A stretch of DNA of 64,000 nt, from contig NW_019776017.1 in NCBI RefSeq assembly GCF_001039355.2, forward strand, positions 28,892 to 92,891, read 5' to 3'. The notes under the pieces are model-generated. The model was given only the letters and a program-made list of their open reading frames with translations. It made no database searches and had not been told where the DNA came from. Positions 24,238 through 36,366 of the stretch are shown piece after piece (positions within the stretch are counted from its first letter, which is position 1; each line of letters begins with the position of its first letter). Made by a program: the position numbers and the translations under genes. This stretch comes from Lingula anatina (taxonomy: Eukaryota > Brachiopoda > Lingulata > Lingulida > Lingulidae).

Positions 24238-27200
24238 TTAGCACAGTGCACATTCGTTAGAGAGTAATGCAAATACATTATTCCACTTTGGCACTGGTAT
24301 ATAACTCTTGGTAGCAAACTTGTGAAAAGTGTCGTACAACCCTATGGTGCTTTCATTGGCCTTCAGAATCTCTCGACCGGCTTCGTTCGAATGTGGCAGA
24401 AAAAAATCGACGCTGGAATCTCGTGGAATGAGGTCTATCAGACCCTTGAGGAGAACCATGGTTCCGACTGTATTTTCTGCATACAGAGGTCCAAGGTAGA
24501 AACCGTTCATAGCAGGTCTGATTGATCCGTATCCAGCTATCTTCCCTTTCTCTAACAAAACAAGCGATTTTGCCGTTGTTTGGCCGAGCCAAATCTTCAG
24601 CATTTCCGGTCTTGGTACCACGTGATATGACGTATCATAGCCAATGAGGTCCGACATGTCAACATGTCTAAAGTCAATTAGATGGTATTTTTGTTCCATA
24701 TCTGGTGGAAGAGGGATGTTCTTGAAGACGCCGTAATAATTTCCCCCTGTGTCTCCCTTAGAAAGTGGGGCGCCGCTGTACTTTTCATATGTATCTAATA
24801 GGGGCGAGATGGCGCCTGCATAAATATTCCTGTCTCCAAATTCCTCAAAATACTTGCTCATCAGTTTAGCACCTGAAAGAATATACATGTACAGGTTTAA
24901 ATCACTATGAATTATAATACGCCATCTGATATAGGCAGTCTTTTTCAAATTTACTTTTTGTAATTAGTGGCTGATCCAGGGTGTTGCTAAGAGGAGGGAG
25001 CACAAAGTAAAAGACATAATAAAAACAGTGAATAAGGACAATGACTGTTCGCCTATAGATTGTATGAAACAGGGAATGGACAGTGTTTCATCTGTTTGCC
25101 TGGGCCCCGTATCTCGAAAGCATCGCTCGTTGCGAGCGGGCGCAAGCATGGCGATTCCTCGCTATCTCATAACTCGAAAGCGTCGCAAATCGCGACCGTG
25201 CGCTAGTAGCGAAATCACCTTTAGTTTCTGGACTATTATTTGCGATGAGTAAATCCCGTCCCAATGGCCTTTGCGCATGCATAATTCGTCATTTTATAGT
25301 GTCTTTCATGTAATTAAACATGGCGGCAAGTTTGGGTTGCTAGTCATAATAGCATATATAACAAAGCAAGAAAGCTTATAAACGATTGAGTCACTCGGTA
25401 CCTCTGATAGAAATGCTAAAGAATGCTAAAGTCATGTTTTATTATGCATAAAAAATTCAAAATTAAACATTTCATACATCATTTTATATTTCTGATGAAT
25501 ATAGTTCATCTGTGTAGTCTATTGATAATAATTATAAATTTAATCGTTTCATTTTCTACACAAAATGGCAAAGCAGAAACAAAGTATTCGGTCACTCCTT
25601 GGCCTTCCTTAGTGTCTGTTATTGTGAGACTCAGAACACTACTAAGAAGTACTGTTATCAGTAATTGTGTCAGTCCAAACACGTGGGCTTCGCTTATTGA
25701 ATTTTTTTGACATTTTATTGGTGTCAAACACTTCAAATATCAGTGTTTGTAATGTGATATTCCTATAGATTAAAACAATCTCTGCGTTAGCATCACACTG
25801 AAATAAAATTACATTATGTGTAATTGTTTTATGACGTCTTCACTTTATGCGGCAATCGACTTTTAGTAGCGTTTGAGGCTATAATTGCGTTGTGTTTGCT
25901 AAGGCTTTGAGTTAACAGGTGGGCGCAGTCGCCCTCGCAAATAGCGAGGTATCGCTTGCTTGATATCGGTCGCAATTCGCGCCCTGGTTTTAGATCCCTG
26001 CTTTTTTTTTTTTTTTTCTTTTTTTTTTTTTTGGGGGGGGGTGTAGCAAAATAAAGAAGAAATGGTTACTCGCAACTTATGGGCCAACCAGCGCCAACCG
26101 CCAGTGATGTAACGCCATTTCTATATCACTATATGTAATATATAAATAATGCGTGATATCTCAGACTTTCAACTACTGCGTAAAATGTGTTTTAATGGAA
26201 ATTATAATTATATATACTCACCAACACCACGCCCCTGCATTTTTGGGGAGACTATAAAATGACCCGCTGTCTTCAGGCCACTATCAAATTCGTGCGATAG
26301 ATAGCAACCTAAAATTAGTAATAGTAAATATGAAACAGGTGCTGTATTCATACAGTGGGATTTATGTAACTTGTATTACTAAAATCATTAATAGTTCCTT
26401 TAAGAGCTCGTAACAGAAAATGTATACTGGTTAGTATATATGTTATGTGTACTTTGTATATTGGACTGACTTTCCAGCTAGCCAGGTGAAGATAGCAATC
26501 AAGAAGAGGGCCATTATGTGAGTAGCAAAGGGTGGTCTCTTGTCAAGTAAGTGCTAATTGCCTTATTGCTTAAGAATGATTCAGATACCATCTCAGTTAA
26601 TTTCAAAAGCAAGGAAAATGCAGCATACTGTTACATTTAACAATTTTTCTTTAAAGTGTTTTGACATTTGACAATTTAATACATAATTACTTTTTTTACT
26701 TTTGAAACATAGTAACATTTTAATAACATGGTCATCAGTATTCAAAATTATAGAATAATTTAATCATATCAATTTCGCATTAATCTTGATTTTAAAAATT
26801 CTTTACGTTAGGATAAGGTAAAATCTCTGCTGTATTATTTCCTTGCTGCATCTGTCCTAAAAATCTCTTTTAAATTTCCTGCATAAGAAGTCCAAGTATC
26901 CATAATTACAGCAGAGGTGGAGTAATTCATTTTAGAACTCTGTCTGCCACATACAGCCATGGCGAAACAGCATGGGTCTTGTTAGATGTGTTTTCCCCAC
27001 CTAAGAAAGAACTGGATTTCTTTTTTCAGTAAATAAATTCCCGAGAAACAAAATTGTACCACTCAGTGATATTAGTACACCCCTAGTTACAGCTGTAGAT
27101 GGAAATTTTATTTGGTTTATCGATACTCTATAAAATGCTTTTTGATCAGAAAAATTAATTAAGAAAAGAAAGACTTCCTTTAAAAGCAAAAATTAAGAAA

Positions 27201-28806
27201 AAATATTGTTTTAAATGTGAAATTTTAACATATAATACTTAAAGTATAATATGTTTTTAAATAACATTAAAACAGTATATTTTCATGGTAGATTGAAGTG
27301 ACTTTTCAATTGTTTGTGACGAGTAAAAGGGCATGTCTTATTTTGAAATAAATGTACCTGGTTTTTTATTGCTTGTGAAGCTATAATTCTAAGCTTCGCT
27401 GTCAAAACATTAAAAGTATGCTGCACTAGTACTTCTATAACCAATTCTTTCATTGCTTTAAACATTGTCTGGGATGGTATGTGAATCAGCCTTGTGATTA
27501 ATTATGCTGTAAATTGTTTTACCGTGCCTATGACAAAAATGCCACGGTAAATTAACTACTTTTACTTTCCAGCTAGCCAGGTGAAGATAGCAATCAAGAA
27601 GATGGCCATTGTGTGAGTAGCAAAGGGTGGTTTCTTGTCAAGCAAGAAGTTATAAAGTTATAACTTCTTGTATCAAGTAAGTAAGAGATGGTATCTGAAT
27701 CACTCTTTAGCAATTAGGCAATTAGCACTTACTTCACAAGAGACCACCCTTTGCTACTCACATAATGGCCATCTTCTTGATTGCTATCTTTACCTGACTA
27801 GCTGGAAAGTTAAGACTGAATGTATGATTGGAGATAATTGCTTTGCCACTTCAGTTGAAGTCAGACCAATTATAGTCTTACACACTGGAGTTTTTGTTCG
27901 TTTTTAGTCTTAAGATCAATTTAAATTTGCTTCAGTCCAGCTTTGGACTTAAATTGCACTTTAAGACCAAATCAGGCCCACTGGTGTTAGTTGAATAGAC
28001 ATTAAATTTGGGGATTCTACTTGTACGTCTATTTTTCTTAATATCTGATTAAATTACATAGTTCACCTTTTTAAGTTATGACGTAAACCATTTTACGTAC
28101 ATGTACATGGATATAATTCAATACTCATATTAGCAAGAATGACTTCTAAGGCTACAAGTAATTTTTTGAGATGCATAGTTCTAAGTAGTCACATTTAAGC
28201 AAGGCGATGTGAAAGCAAGTACCGGTAGTACCTTTCTACTAATGATAACGAAAAGAGATTGAAAATAAGGTAAATGGGTAGGAAGTAAATTATTTCAAAA
28301 AGACAAAATGTGTCTGTTTACCATTGAGGTATGATCTTTCGACTTTTAATTTATAGCCTATTTTTGTCTATATTAAACAAGAAAAATATTTAGCCAAATG
28401 AATAAGACAGTGAATTGACAAACATAGACCAGTAAATCAATTAATTACTATATAAAAAGTGATGTTTTTAGAAGACATCCTTACCCACTACATCTCCGTC
28501 CTTTTCGGCTATATTCCAGCCATTTTCACACATTTTGAAGAGGGTTTCAATCATGTCTTGATGTTTATTCCACTTGACTTCCTCAGTCAGTTTCCAGACT
28601 CCGGGGACGTCCTTCATTCTTCCTGGGCGTACAGTGACCCCTTGGCTCCCCTCCGTGTCCGGAGTAATGGGACGTTCAGACCAGGCCATGGGTCCTCCAA
28701 GTCTGCGAAATGGAGGTTTACCTAACATTGAACACCGACTTTCATCGCATACAGCACTGAAAAAACGTGAAATCGTCGCATGTCTTCGTACTGTAATAGC
28801 AAACAT
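24238..28806 (-). CDS. acetyltransferase copy 2 (GNAT + YitH-like), 347 aa, three exons
   Basis: Exons on minus: 28806-28485 (322 nt), 26308-26222 (87 nt), 24872-24238 (635 nt); phases agree and the frame is open. The presequence is Arg/Ser/Phe-rich (starts MFAITVRRHATISRFF), consistent with mitochondrial import. The acetyl-CoA loop reads QGRGVG at the exon 2/3 border, fitting the GNAT Q/RxxGxG/A motif. The C-terminal half is near-identical to the other copies and ends NECALC. Introns of 1.3 and 2.2 kb hold a foldback repeat (27564-27810) and a 265-bp segment shared with 47590-47884. A palindromic element (29090-29205) lies about 285 bp upstream of the start. Function is inferred from family; the substrate is unknown. 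Confidence 0.85.
25129..25290. other. 162-bp segment present in only one of two near-identical copies
   Basis: Absent from the duplicate at 23331, where 'catcgctc' joins 'attttatag' directly. It contains repeated TCGAAAGC / TCGC-type words related to 38225-38290. Either an insertion or a deletion at short shared TC ends. Confidence 0.7.
25207..25471. repeat. segment shared with 47590-47884
   Basis: About 265 bp in intron 2 of copy 2 recur (roughly 85-90% by eye) upstream of copy 5 in the same orientation, although the two genes lie on opposite strands. It therefore moved independently of the gene duplication. Confidence 0.7.
26470..26597. mobile_element. half copy of foldback element 27564-27810
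   Basis: Begins CTTTCCAGCTAGCCAGGTG and matches one arm plus the centre of the foldback, in inverted orientation to its right arm. Located in intron 1 of copy 2. Confidence 0.7.
27564..27810. mobile_element. foldback element, about 67-bp arms
   Basis: 27565-27631 pairs with 27743-27809 at high identity; ends ACTTTCCAGCTAG. A non-autonomous palindromic element in intron 1 of copy 2, with no coding capacity. Confidence 0.8.
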
Positions 28807-29089
28807 TTCTGTTGGCTTCGTTGACTAGTTCTGGATTGTTGTATAGTCTTAAATTCTGTAGAAAACGTCCCGCTTTTTTAATCACATATGTTTAAAACAA
28901 TCAATTTATATCTTCCTGTAGACGAGGCAGGAACTGAGCGTATGTGAAAACCCGTTGCCCATTTGCTTCTCTATTGTCACGTGGTAAGTGAGAGATACAA
29001 GTGACCCTTTTCATCTTTTGGGGTAATAAGAAGTGCGCGTGACAGGAACCGCGCGCCACAGGGGCCAATCAGAGGCCGTGGTTTAAGCC

Positions 29090-29205
29090 AGATACAACAC
29101 TCGTCGCCGAGCTGTACGTGAAAATTGCTCGTGTATTGTCTTGCCTGCGGCTCGCCAATACACTCGTAATATTTCAGGTACAGCTCGGCGACTCGTATTG
29201 TATCT
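29090..29205. mobile_element. palindromic element upstream of copy 2
   Basis: AGATACAACACTCGTCGCCG at 29090 is repeated inverted, ending at 29205, with arms of about 28 bp. It lies in a CpG-richer stretch about 285 bp upstream of the copy 2 start. Confidence 0.75.
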
Positions 29206-30186
29206 ATCACATGTATCTATGCAAGCTGTGGCGATATCACTTCATTTACTATCATGTCAACATGTACCGGTACATGTAGTATCAATTCATTACGATTTTT
29301 ATGTCTTGTTTGAAGGATGTCTTAAGAGATTTTTTAAATAACAAAATGAAAAGATTCCCTGCATTGCTTGACTCGCAGCTACTGTGTATACAGATAAAAC
29401 TGACACTCAGATTGTTCGTCGGTTAACTGATTAAATCATTTGGTACCTGATAAGGCATCAGGTGTTACTTGTTCAATTGCTCGGTAAGAGGGGCGGCCAC
29501 AACTACGATTTTTTCCTCTGTAATTAAAACCTTCTAATTTTGTGTGTTAAATAGGTGAGACTGGAATTTTCGACTCCTTCCCAGACGATAATTACACTGT
29601 TTACCGTGGCTTACACTAGTATATGTACAAAATTTACGACAGGCAAAAAATGTCAAACTTTCGATCTGACAAGTGTGAAGATTTTGCCAAACTAAAACAA
29701 AACCGTCAGACGAAAACAAAATTAAAGCAAGAGGCCAAATGATTTGATTTTTTAAATGTTTTTATGCGTATTTTCTTCGTTTTCAGTGATAGACAATAAA
29801 ATCATTCAAATACTTGTAAAGTGTTTTCCATACATTTCATACTTTTCCCCGTATTTACACATGTAAGACAGTTAAAAATCCGTACTTTAATACTCAGGAT
29901 ATTAGTATTACTTTATATACAAATATGTTGTTAGATTATGTTTATCATCCATTTTATGTCTTTACCATATATGGTTTATGCACGTGTAGCTTACAGAAAG
30001 GCTTTTCTACATTTTCTAAATAACAATAGCCTATAAATGTATGTCCATTATAATTTCCAATTCACTTATCATTGAGTTCAAAAATAAATAACTTTTTATT
30101 ATGCCGATGACACGATGTACTTTCTTCTTTGTATGTCTTTGTTGATCTTGATAATATGAGCCCCGTTTGTACACATCAGTAATACG
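29206..30186. other. intergenic, no gene seen
   Basis: AT-rich. No ORF, repeat or RNA structure recognised. Confidence 0.5.
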
Positions 30187-30420
30187 GGACTGGATACATA
30201 ATAATAATGATAATAATAATAATAATAATAATTTTATTAACGTCTCACGTTAAAAAATAATTAAGACCCACCCTGCTAAGGGTTATAAGAGACTAAAACC
30301 TGTGATAATATATTTAAAATTATCACTTATCAACAAAACACATAAAAAAGGATATTATATATAAAACTTTTCAAACCCTCTCTTTGTTGTTATACAAGAA
30401 GTCGTGAAAGTTTTTGAATT
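30187..30420 (-). repeat. (AAT)n array with possible LINE 3' end
   Basis: Read on minus, an AT-rich tail ending 'taataaaattattattatt' looks like the 3' end and microsatellite tail of a non-LTR retrotransposon. The array is at about 30197-30232. No coding part remains. Confidence 0.4.
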
Positions 30421-30625
30421 CTTTGTAAGTAGAAAACCCCGTGTAAAACTTAACAACTTTTAGTTTCTTTTTTCATAACTTCATGCTTAAAGTCTTTTCT
30501 TTCTTTTTAGGTCCCTATTCTTCAATTTTTTTCTTCAAAACTTTATAATTTTTTTTCGCGCATTGTTTTCCCCTGAGTTATATTTGCCGATACTTCGTTG
30601 TTGTCGACATCGACAAATAAATCAT

Positions 30626-30909
30626 CCCGCACAAAAACGAAGTAGATACTCCAGCGCAGTAGACTACTGCAATCATACTGCGAACATGCTTCAAATCTGC
30701 TTCGATGCGGGAGCTAATTAGCATATTTGAAACATGCTTCTATTATGCTGCTAATCTACTGCATTAATGCTCCTCCTCTGTACAACCCTATGTAATTTTT
30801 GAAGTAGAATTGCAGTAGGCTTTACTGCATTTCTACTGCAAATATGCTCCACACCTCTACTGCGTTAATGCTCCTTTGCTACTTCGATACTACTGCATTT
30901 TCGTGCGGG
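30626..30909 (-). mobile_element. MITE with CCCGCACG ends (copy 2, inverted)
   Basis: Same element as 20399-20682 in reverse orientation, also 284 bp, flanked by AT on both sides. The near-identical sequence suggests recent activity. Confidence 0.85.
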
Positions 30910-32719
30910 ATGTTTTCACAGCTACTGCAATGTCGCGGTAATCGGGTTATGAATATTTGAGTGGTTTTTGTCAACGTCCGCTGTAAAAGCAGGTTGTTCT
31001 TCTCAGAATGTTATGTTAATGTGAGCTATGTAGAACGCTTTGAATATGTACATTTAGTTGTTGATTAATTTCGAGGCTATAAGATTTAGTAAACCGTCAT
31101 CACCTATTTGTAGTTAAATAAGTCAGGTGACATTTTTAAAGTCATCTTTTTATATCGATATATATTTAGTTGACATGTACATTAACATTGCTGTTGCATG
31201 TACATGTAAGCTGTAAAGTTGCCGAATGTTAAGTATAATCTACTATACCCTGTAGCTACATATTTAAGTTTCATAGTTTTATTAATATTGTCGATATTTG
31301 CGTATACGTGTTGCTCTCTCTCTCTTTCTCCACTTTTTATTTGCATTTTTCTGCATATTTATTATATTTCATTATTTTGAAATTCGTTAATTCATTATTG
31401 CAATTCATTTATTTATTATTATTTCTATTTGTTTAGTTTCACCACTACAAGATATCACTACAAGATGTCAATATCGATATCATTTTATTACATCATTACA
31501 AAGTGCGTGATCAATAAAGGTGAATTTTAAAAGATGTTTGCGTTTCGAGTTTTTGGATTGTAAACAGCAATATCGTTAGATCCGTTGATTAACTAGGCAT
31601 TTCTGTATTTTATTTAAGCACCGTTGATCTCCTAATATTTTAGGATTTCTTCCCGCCTTCGAAATGTTCGACGCAAACGCAGTCCCCTGCTTTTGATCCA
31701 AACCTGCTAAATTCCCCTTTCTTTCTACCATATTTTCCATTCTAACGGGTTTGTTGGGAACTTATTAAAACTCATGTGTCTATCTCGCTTACTGTTATTG
31801 CAGCAGCGGGACAAAAAGCACGTAAACCCAGACATGGTTTTCAGCACCGTTTAAGTGTTTCGACATAGCAAGGACTCACTTTCCCACAATGCAATTTCCA
31901 ACATGGAAAAGATTAAAAGGGCCAATAGAAGCAGTCTCTACTGTCTTGTGACCTTGACCGTTACTGTCATAAAAAGGTAGAAGAGCCTAAGTGAGTACTG
32001 GTAAAGAACGAAGTCAGTCCCTACAAAATCTTCAAGGTCAAATTAGCCTTAATATCGTCATTATAAGCCTTCCTTATGGTTAGAAGGTACTGTATAAATT
32101 GTTTCGAAAGGACAAAGAGTTATGCTTTTTACTGACGACTTAAAAATGTGGCACATTAAGTATGGTTATCGGTCTTCAATATTTATTAATTTAAACTTCT
32201 TTTAGCAAAATCTATAAACAATAATTACACTCTCAAAGATGGAAATTATTTGAAACGATATCGAGGGATACTTTATAAACAACAGCTGAGTGCTGACATT
32301 TATTTCATGAAAAAAAAAAAACATGCTGCAGAATAAAACAACTGTGTCAAGCATTAGCAAGAGATCTTGTGAGAAACGAGTCTGTGTCCCTAGTAGAGGG
32401 TATTTAGGGTCTCCTGGGGCCACTAACTTTGTCCATTTCTTGGGCGATGACGGACGATACCTCTTTTTGAAATATCCTCGCATGCAATCTCTTTTAATAC
32501 AGTCGTAAAAGAGAAGCCACCCAAGTGATTTAAATACCCTTCATATTATCCCACACCCAATGAGAATATAACAACTAAAATACAACAAAACACGCGAAGT
32601 ATCACTAATGGGCATGCATTAAAATCATTCAGCGACAGCAACAAGAAAACAATGCTAGTACTTCTCCCCCCTCCCGCCATGAAATAGAAATTATGACAGC
32701 TTGACAAGGTTCGTGGTGT

Positions 32720-32722
<3 letters not shown>
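30910..32722. other. intergenic, no gene seen
   Basis: No coding pattern recognised. A short CT repeat lies near 31313-31328. Confidence 0.5.
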
Positions 32723-32753
<31 letters not shown>

Positions 32754-32785
32754 CAAACACACACCCACACACACACAAACACACA
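32723..32785. repeat. (CT)n(CA)n microsatellite
   Basis: A CT array at 32723-32752 followed by an interrupted CA array. Confidence 0.95.
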
Positions 32786-32796
32786 CTGGAATCTTA

Positions 32797-32905
32797 GACT
32801 GGGTTCCTTTACATTTAAGCTGGTTAAGTTGATAGCAATTTAGTGAGACTCCCCAGGGAGATAGATCGATCCAAGTACATGTGGGAATGGTCCCTAAGTT
32901 TGGAG
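32797..32905. mobile_element. GATCGATC foldback family, half copy
   Basis: Contains 'gcaatttagtgagactcccc' and 'agatagatcgatcc' followed by 'gggaatggtccct', which is one arm of the family seen whole at 42790-43018. Confidence 0.65.
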
Positions 32906-33199
32906 TAAGTACTGCTTCGATTGCAGTGAGGCGTGGATCGCATTCATACACGACGCGCTTGTACCCCCACTACGGTCTGTACATAGTGTAGACTATAATT
33001 AACGACCGCAAACGGCCGCAAACGTCCACAAGCATAAAATGGTTGGGAAATCAGTTCATGTATACACATTTGACATATGACGGTATTTTAAATTGGAAAA
33101 CAGCATAAAGTGTCCTAATTTGTAGGTCTACTGAAAGAATGTTTATATCTACAAGCGCCGACGAGCGACCACAAGCGTCCACGGGCATAGAATGGTAGG

Positions 33200-33402
33200 A
33201 AGATCGATCCAACTAGATCAACCTAACTCCCTGGGGGGTTCACGCTAAATAGCTGTCAGCCGAGCGGGCACGAAATTTAATTACCCCCTTACAGCTTGTA
33301 GTAGGCGGGACGGATATTTAAGCCGGATTATCTGACAGTAATCTAGTGAGACTCCCCACGGGGATAGATCGATCTAAAATATATGGGAATGCGCCCTTAG
33401 TG
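33200..33402. mobile_element. GATCGATC foldback family, copy 2
   Basis: Arms with GATCGATC near both ends, a centre 'gtaggcgggacggatattta', and an outer end 'atgggaatgcgccc'. The same variant lies inverted at 34488-34676. Confidence 0.75.
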
Positions 33403-34052
33403 CACTAGGCCTATATGTTATTTTCCAACTTAAAATTTCTGCTTATGCCAAATACATATTAATGATATCCCAATCATTTTTTTGTGGACGTTTGAGGTCG
33501 TTAATTAGACAGACCCTGCCTGTATGTTGAATTCAGCACGGTAGACCGTTTGTTTTATGTTGTGCATCCTTTATTAAACATGTGTAAAACAGCTTGAAAG
33601 GAGTCGAGGTTATACGCATATTTTGCCCTTACAATAACAACCCTTAGACGTACTAGATTCGTACATTTTTTTTTTGTTAATTCAAAGCCATTAAATCAAT
33701 GTTCTGGGTGTCCCCCGTAATTACACATTGCACGGCGACATACCTGGCGGCACTATCTTGTTTTATTAACGCCGTTATTATTGTCAGTGCCTACAAGGAA
33801 CGCGGTCACGGCCCGTCAGTGTGTCACAGCTTCATCGGTAGTCACCCCGTCACCCGGGGACACAAGATGTATGATGTTCACGCATATTTAAGTGTTTCTA
33901 CTGTCAAAGATTCAAGTCAGCTTAATACAGTTGCTTTATTTATATGGTAAGCGACTGCTCATTATTTCATGATGTTTTTTTTATATAGGAGGATAATAAA
34001 AAACTTGTTGATACCAAACGTATATTTTGCTTGCGGCCCCTTCTTGAACTCT

Positions 34053-34053
34053 G

Positions 34054-34110
<57 letters not shown>
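34053..34110. repeat. (AT)n microsatellite
   Basis: About 29 AT units; the homologous place in the 21 kb flank lacks the array. Confidence 0.95.
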
Positions 34111-34113
<3 letters not shown>

Positions 34114-34487
34114 TGTTACGCAGAAAAGTCACTTGGGGCGCCATCAACTCAGTGCAATATGCATTACGCCACTCCTTTTTCTTAAGCCCAAGTTACATTT
34201 GCCACGGGTGCCGTATAGTATTTAAAAGGTTAACAAAAGTGTTAGATTAACAAAAGTGTTCAGCCATCATCACGATCCCCGAAAGTCCACCGTACATACT
34301 AGTATATAACTTACTGTTCTTTCTATGAATTTAAACATTAAGTAAAATAACAAAGATGTTCATAATATTGTTTTATTTTAAATGCAAATGTTTATTCTAG
34401 GTGATATTCTTACATCATTAAACCGACCTACAAAATTAACGAATAAATGCATGGAAATCAAAATTCGAAATTATCTCTCACTAAAGG

Positions 34488-34676
34488 CGTATTCCCATAG
34501 ATTTTAGATCGATCCTTCCCCGTGAGGAGTCTCACTAGATTACTGTCAGATAATCCGGCTTATATGTCCGTCCCGCCTACTACAAGCTGTAAGGGGGTAA
34601 TTAACTTTCGTACCCGCTCGGCTGACAGCTATTTAGCATGAACCCCCAGGTCGATCTAGTTTGGATCGATCTAATC
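34488..34676. mobile_element. GATCGATC foldback family, copy 3
   Basis: Reverse orientation of the 33200-33402 variant, only 1.1 kb away; together they form a large imperfect palindrome. Confidence 0.75.
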
Positions 34677-34936
34677 TCTGGTCTAAGAGACACAGTGTGC
34701 TCGACGACACTTCTAATCATTAGTCATTTCAAGTAAACTCAGAAGTATTGTCATTTTACATACAGTTAATTACTAGCCCCGTGATAATATGATTCTACAG
34801 GTGTGCGCATTTGTTTAAATATGGTCTCAAAATTTAAAATGTACAATAGGTAAGCTACCGTGTCGTTAATTACACTTTCTTTATTTGGGCCATAAACCAA
34901 TTTAAATGATACAACTAACCAGAATAATGTATAGTC

Positions 34937-36322
34937 TTAGCACAATCCACACTCGTTAGAGAGTAATGCAAATACATTATTCCACTTTGGCACTGGTATA
35001 TAACTCTTCGTGGCAAATTTGTGGAAAGTGTCGTACAACCCTACGGTGCTTTCGTTGGCCTTCAGAATCTCTCTGCCCGCCTCGTTCGCATGTGGCAGAA
35101 AAAAATCGATGTTGGAATCTCTTGGAATGAGGTCCACCATAGCCTTGAAGAGAACCATGGTTCCGACTGTATTTTCTGCATACAGAGGTCCAAGGTAGAA
35201 ACCGTTCATAGCAGGTCTGATTGATCCGTATCCAGCTATCTTCCCTTTCTCTAACAAAACAAGCGATTTTGCCGTTGTTTGGCCGAGCCAAATCTTCAGC
35301 ATTTCCGGTCTTGGTACCACGTGGTATGTCGTATCATAATTAATGAGGTCCGCCTGGTCAATATGTCTAAAGTCAATTGTATGGTATTTTTGTTCCGTAT
35401 CTGGCGGAAGAGAGATGTTCTTGAAGACGCCGTAATATTTTCCTCCCGTGCCTCCTTTAGAAAGCGGGGCGCCGCAGTACTTTTCATATGTATCTAACAT
35501 ATACGAAATGGAGCTTGAATAAATATTCCTGTCCCCAAATTCCTCTAAATACTTGATCATCATTTCAGCACCTGTAAGAATAGCCAAGTACATGTTAAAA
35601 TCACTATGAATTATGGCCTATCATCTGTTAGAAATTTTAAATAAAATGTACTTTTGTTAATTATTGGCTGATCCAGCGTGTTGGTAAGAGGAAGGAGGGG
35701 AGTACAGCGTTGGAATAAAAACATAATACCGGGGTAAATCAGAGAACAAGGGCCAGGACTGTACGACTTTCGAATATATAAACAGGGAATGGACAATATG
35801 AATTTGCCTGGATTTAGTTCTATGCTGCTTTTTTCCCTTGATATATATATTTTCGATTGGGGGGGGGGGGGGGGGGGGTAAAGAAGAAATGGTTACTGGA
35901 AGGCTAGGGATCACACACGTGCCAATCGTACCACCCCACCTCAGTTTTCAGCACCCCCCGCCACTGATGTAATTCGACATCTGGGTCACTAAAAGCAATG
36001 TTTGCTATAAATAAATTATCAGAATTAAATGTCTGGGCATCTTATTCAAACGACTCTTCAAATGCTATTTTGATGGAAATTGCTATAATATACTCACCAA
36101 CACCATGACCCCTCAACTTTGAGGACACTATAAAGTGACCGGCTGTCTTCAGGCCATCACTAAAGTCATGCGACAGATGGCAACCTAAAGCAAGTCAACA
36201 TTAACACTTAACAATACCAATCATTTCAGAATTCTTACTCATAATCTATATGCAATTTTAATATTTAACCCATAACGATGCGGTTTCTTTAAGTGCATGC
36301 TTGTAATAAAACATAGATATTT

Positions 36323-36366
<44 letters not shown>

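Larger units (their letters stand above)
21605..25380. repeat. near-identical 1.8-kb duplicate across the N at 23401
   Basis: 21605-23400 and 23402-25380 repeat each other collinearly with few substitutions, including exon 3 of acetyltransferase copies 1 and 2. The second unit has 162 extra bases (25129-25290) that are missing at 23331. Best read as two haplotypes placed in tandem, though a recent real duplication is not excluded. Confidence 0.75.
33620..34936. other. 3' flank of acetyltransferase copy 3, homologous to 20900-22440
   Basis: A diverged duplicate of the copy 1 flank, interrupted by a (TA)n array and a foldback element. No gene is seen. Confidence 0.6.

Noticed and set aside
28977-29210. 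77-codon minus ORF upstream of copy 2
   Set aside because: It runs through the palindromic element at 29090-29205, and its translation reflects the repeat.
33000-33190. Possible tandem regulatory repeat ('ccgcaaacg' and 'ccacaagcgtcca' words)
   Set aside because: Only two loosely similar clusters with no second copy near another gene; too weak to call.
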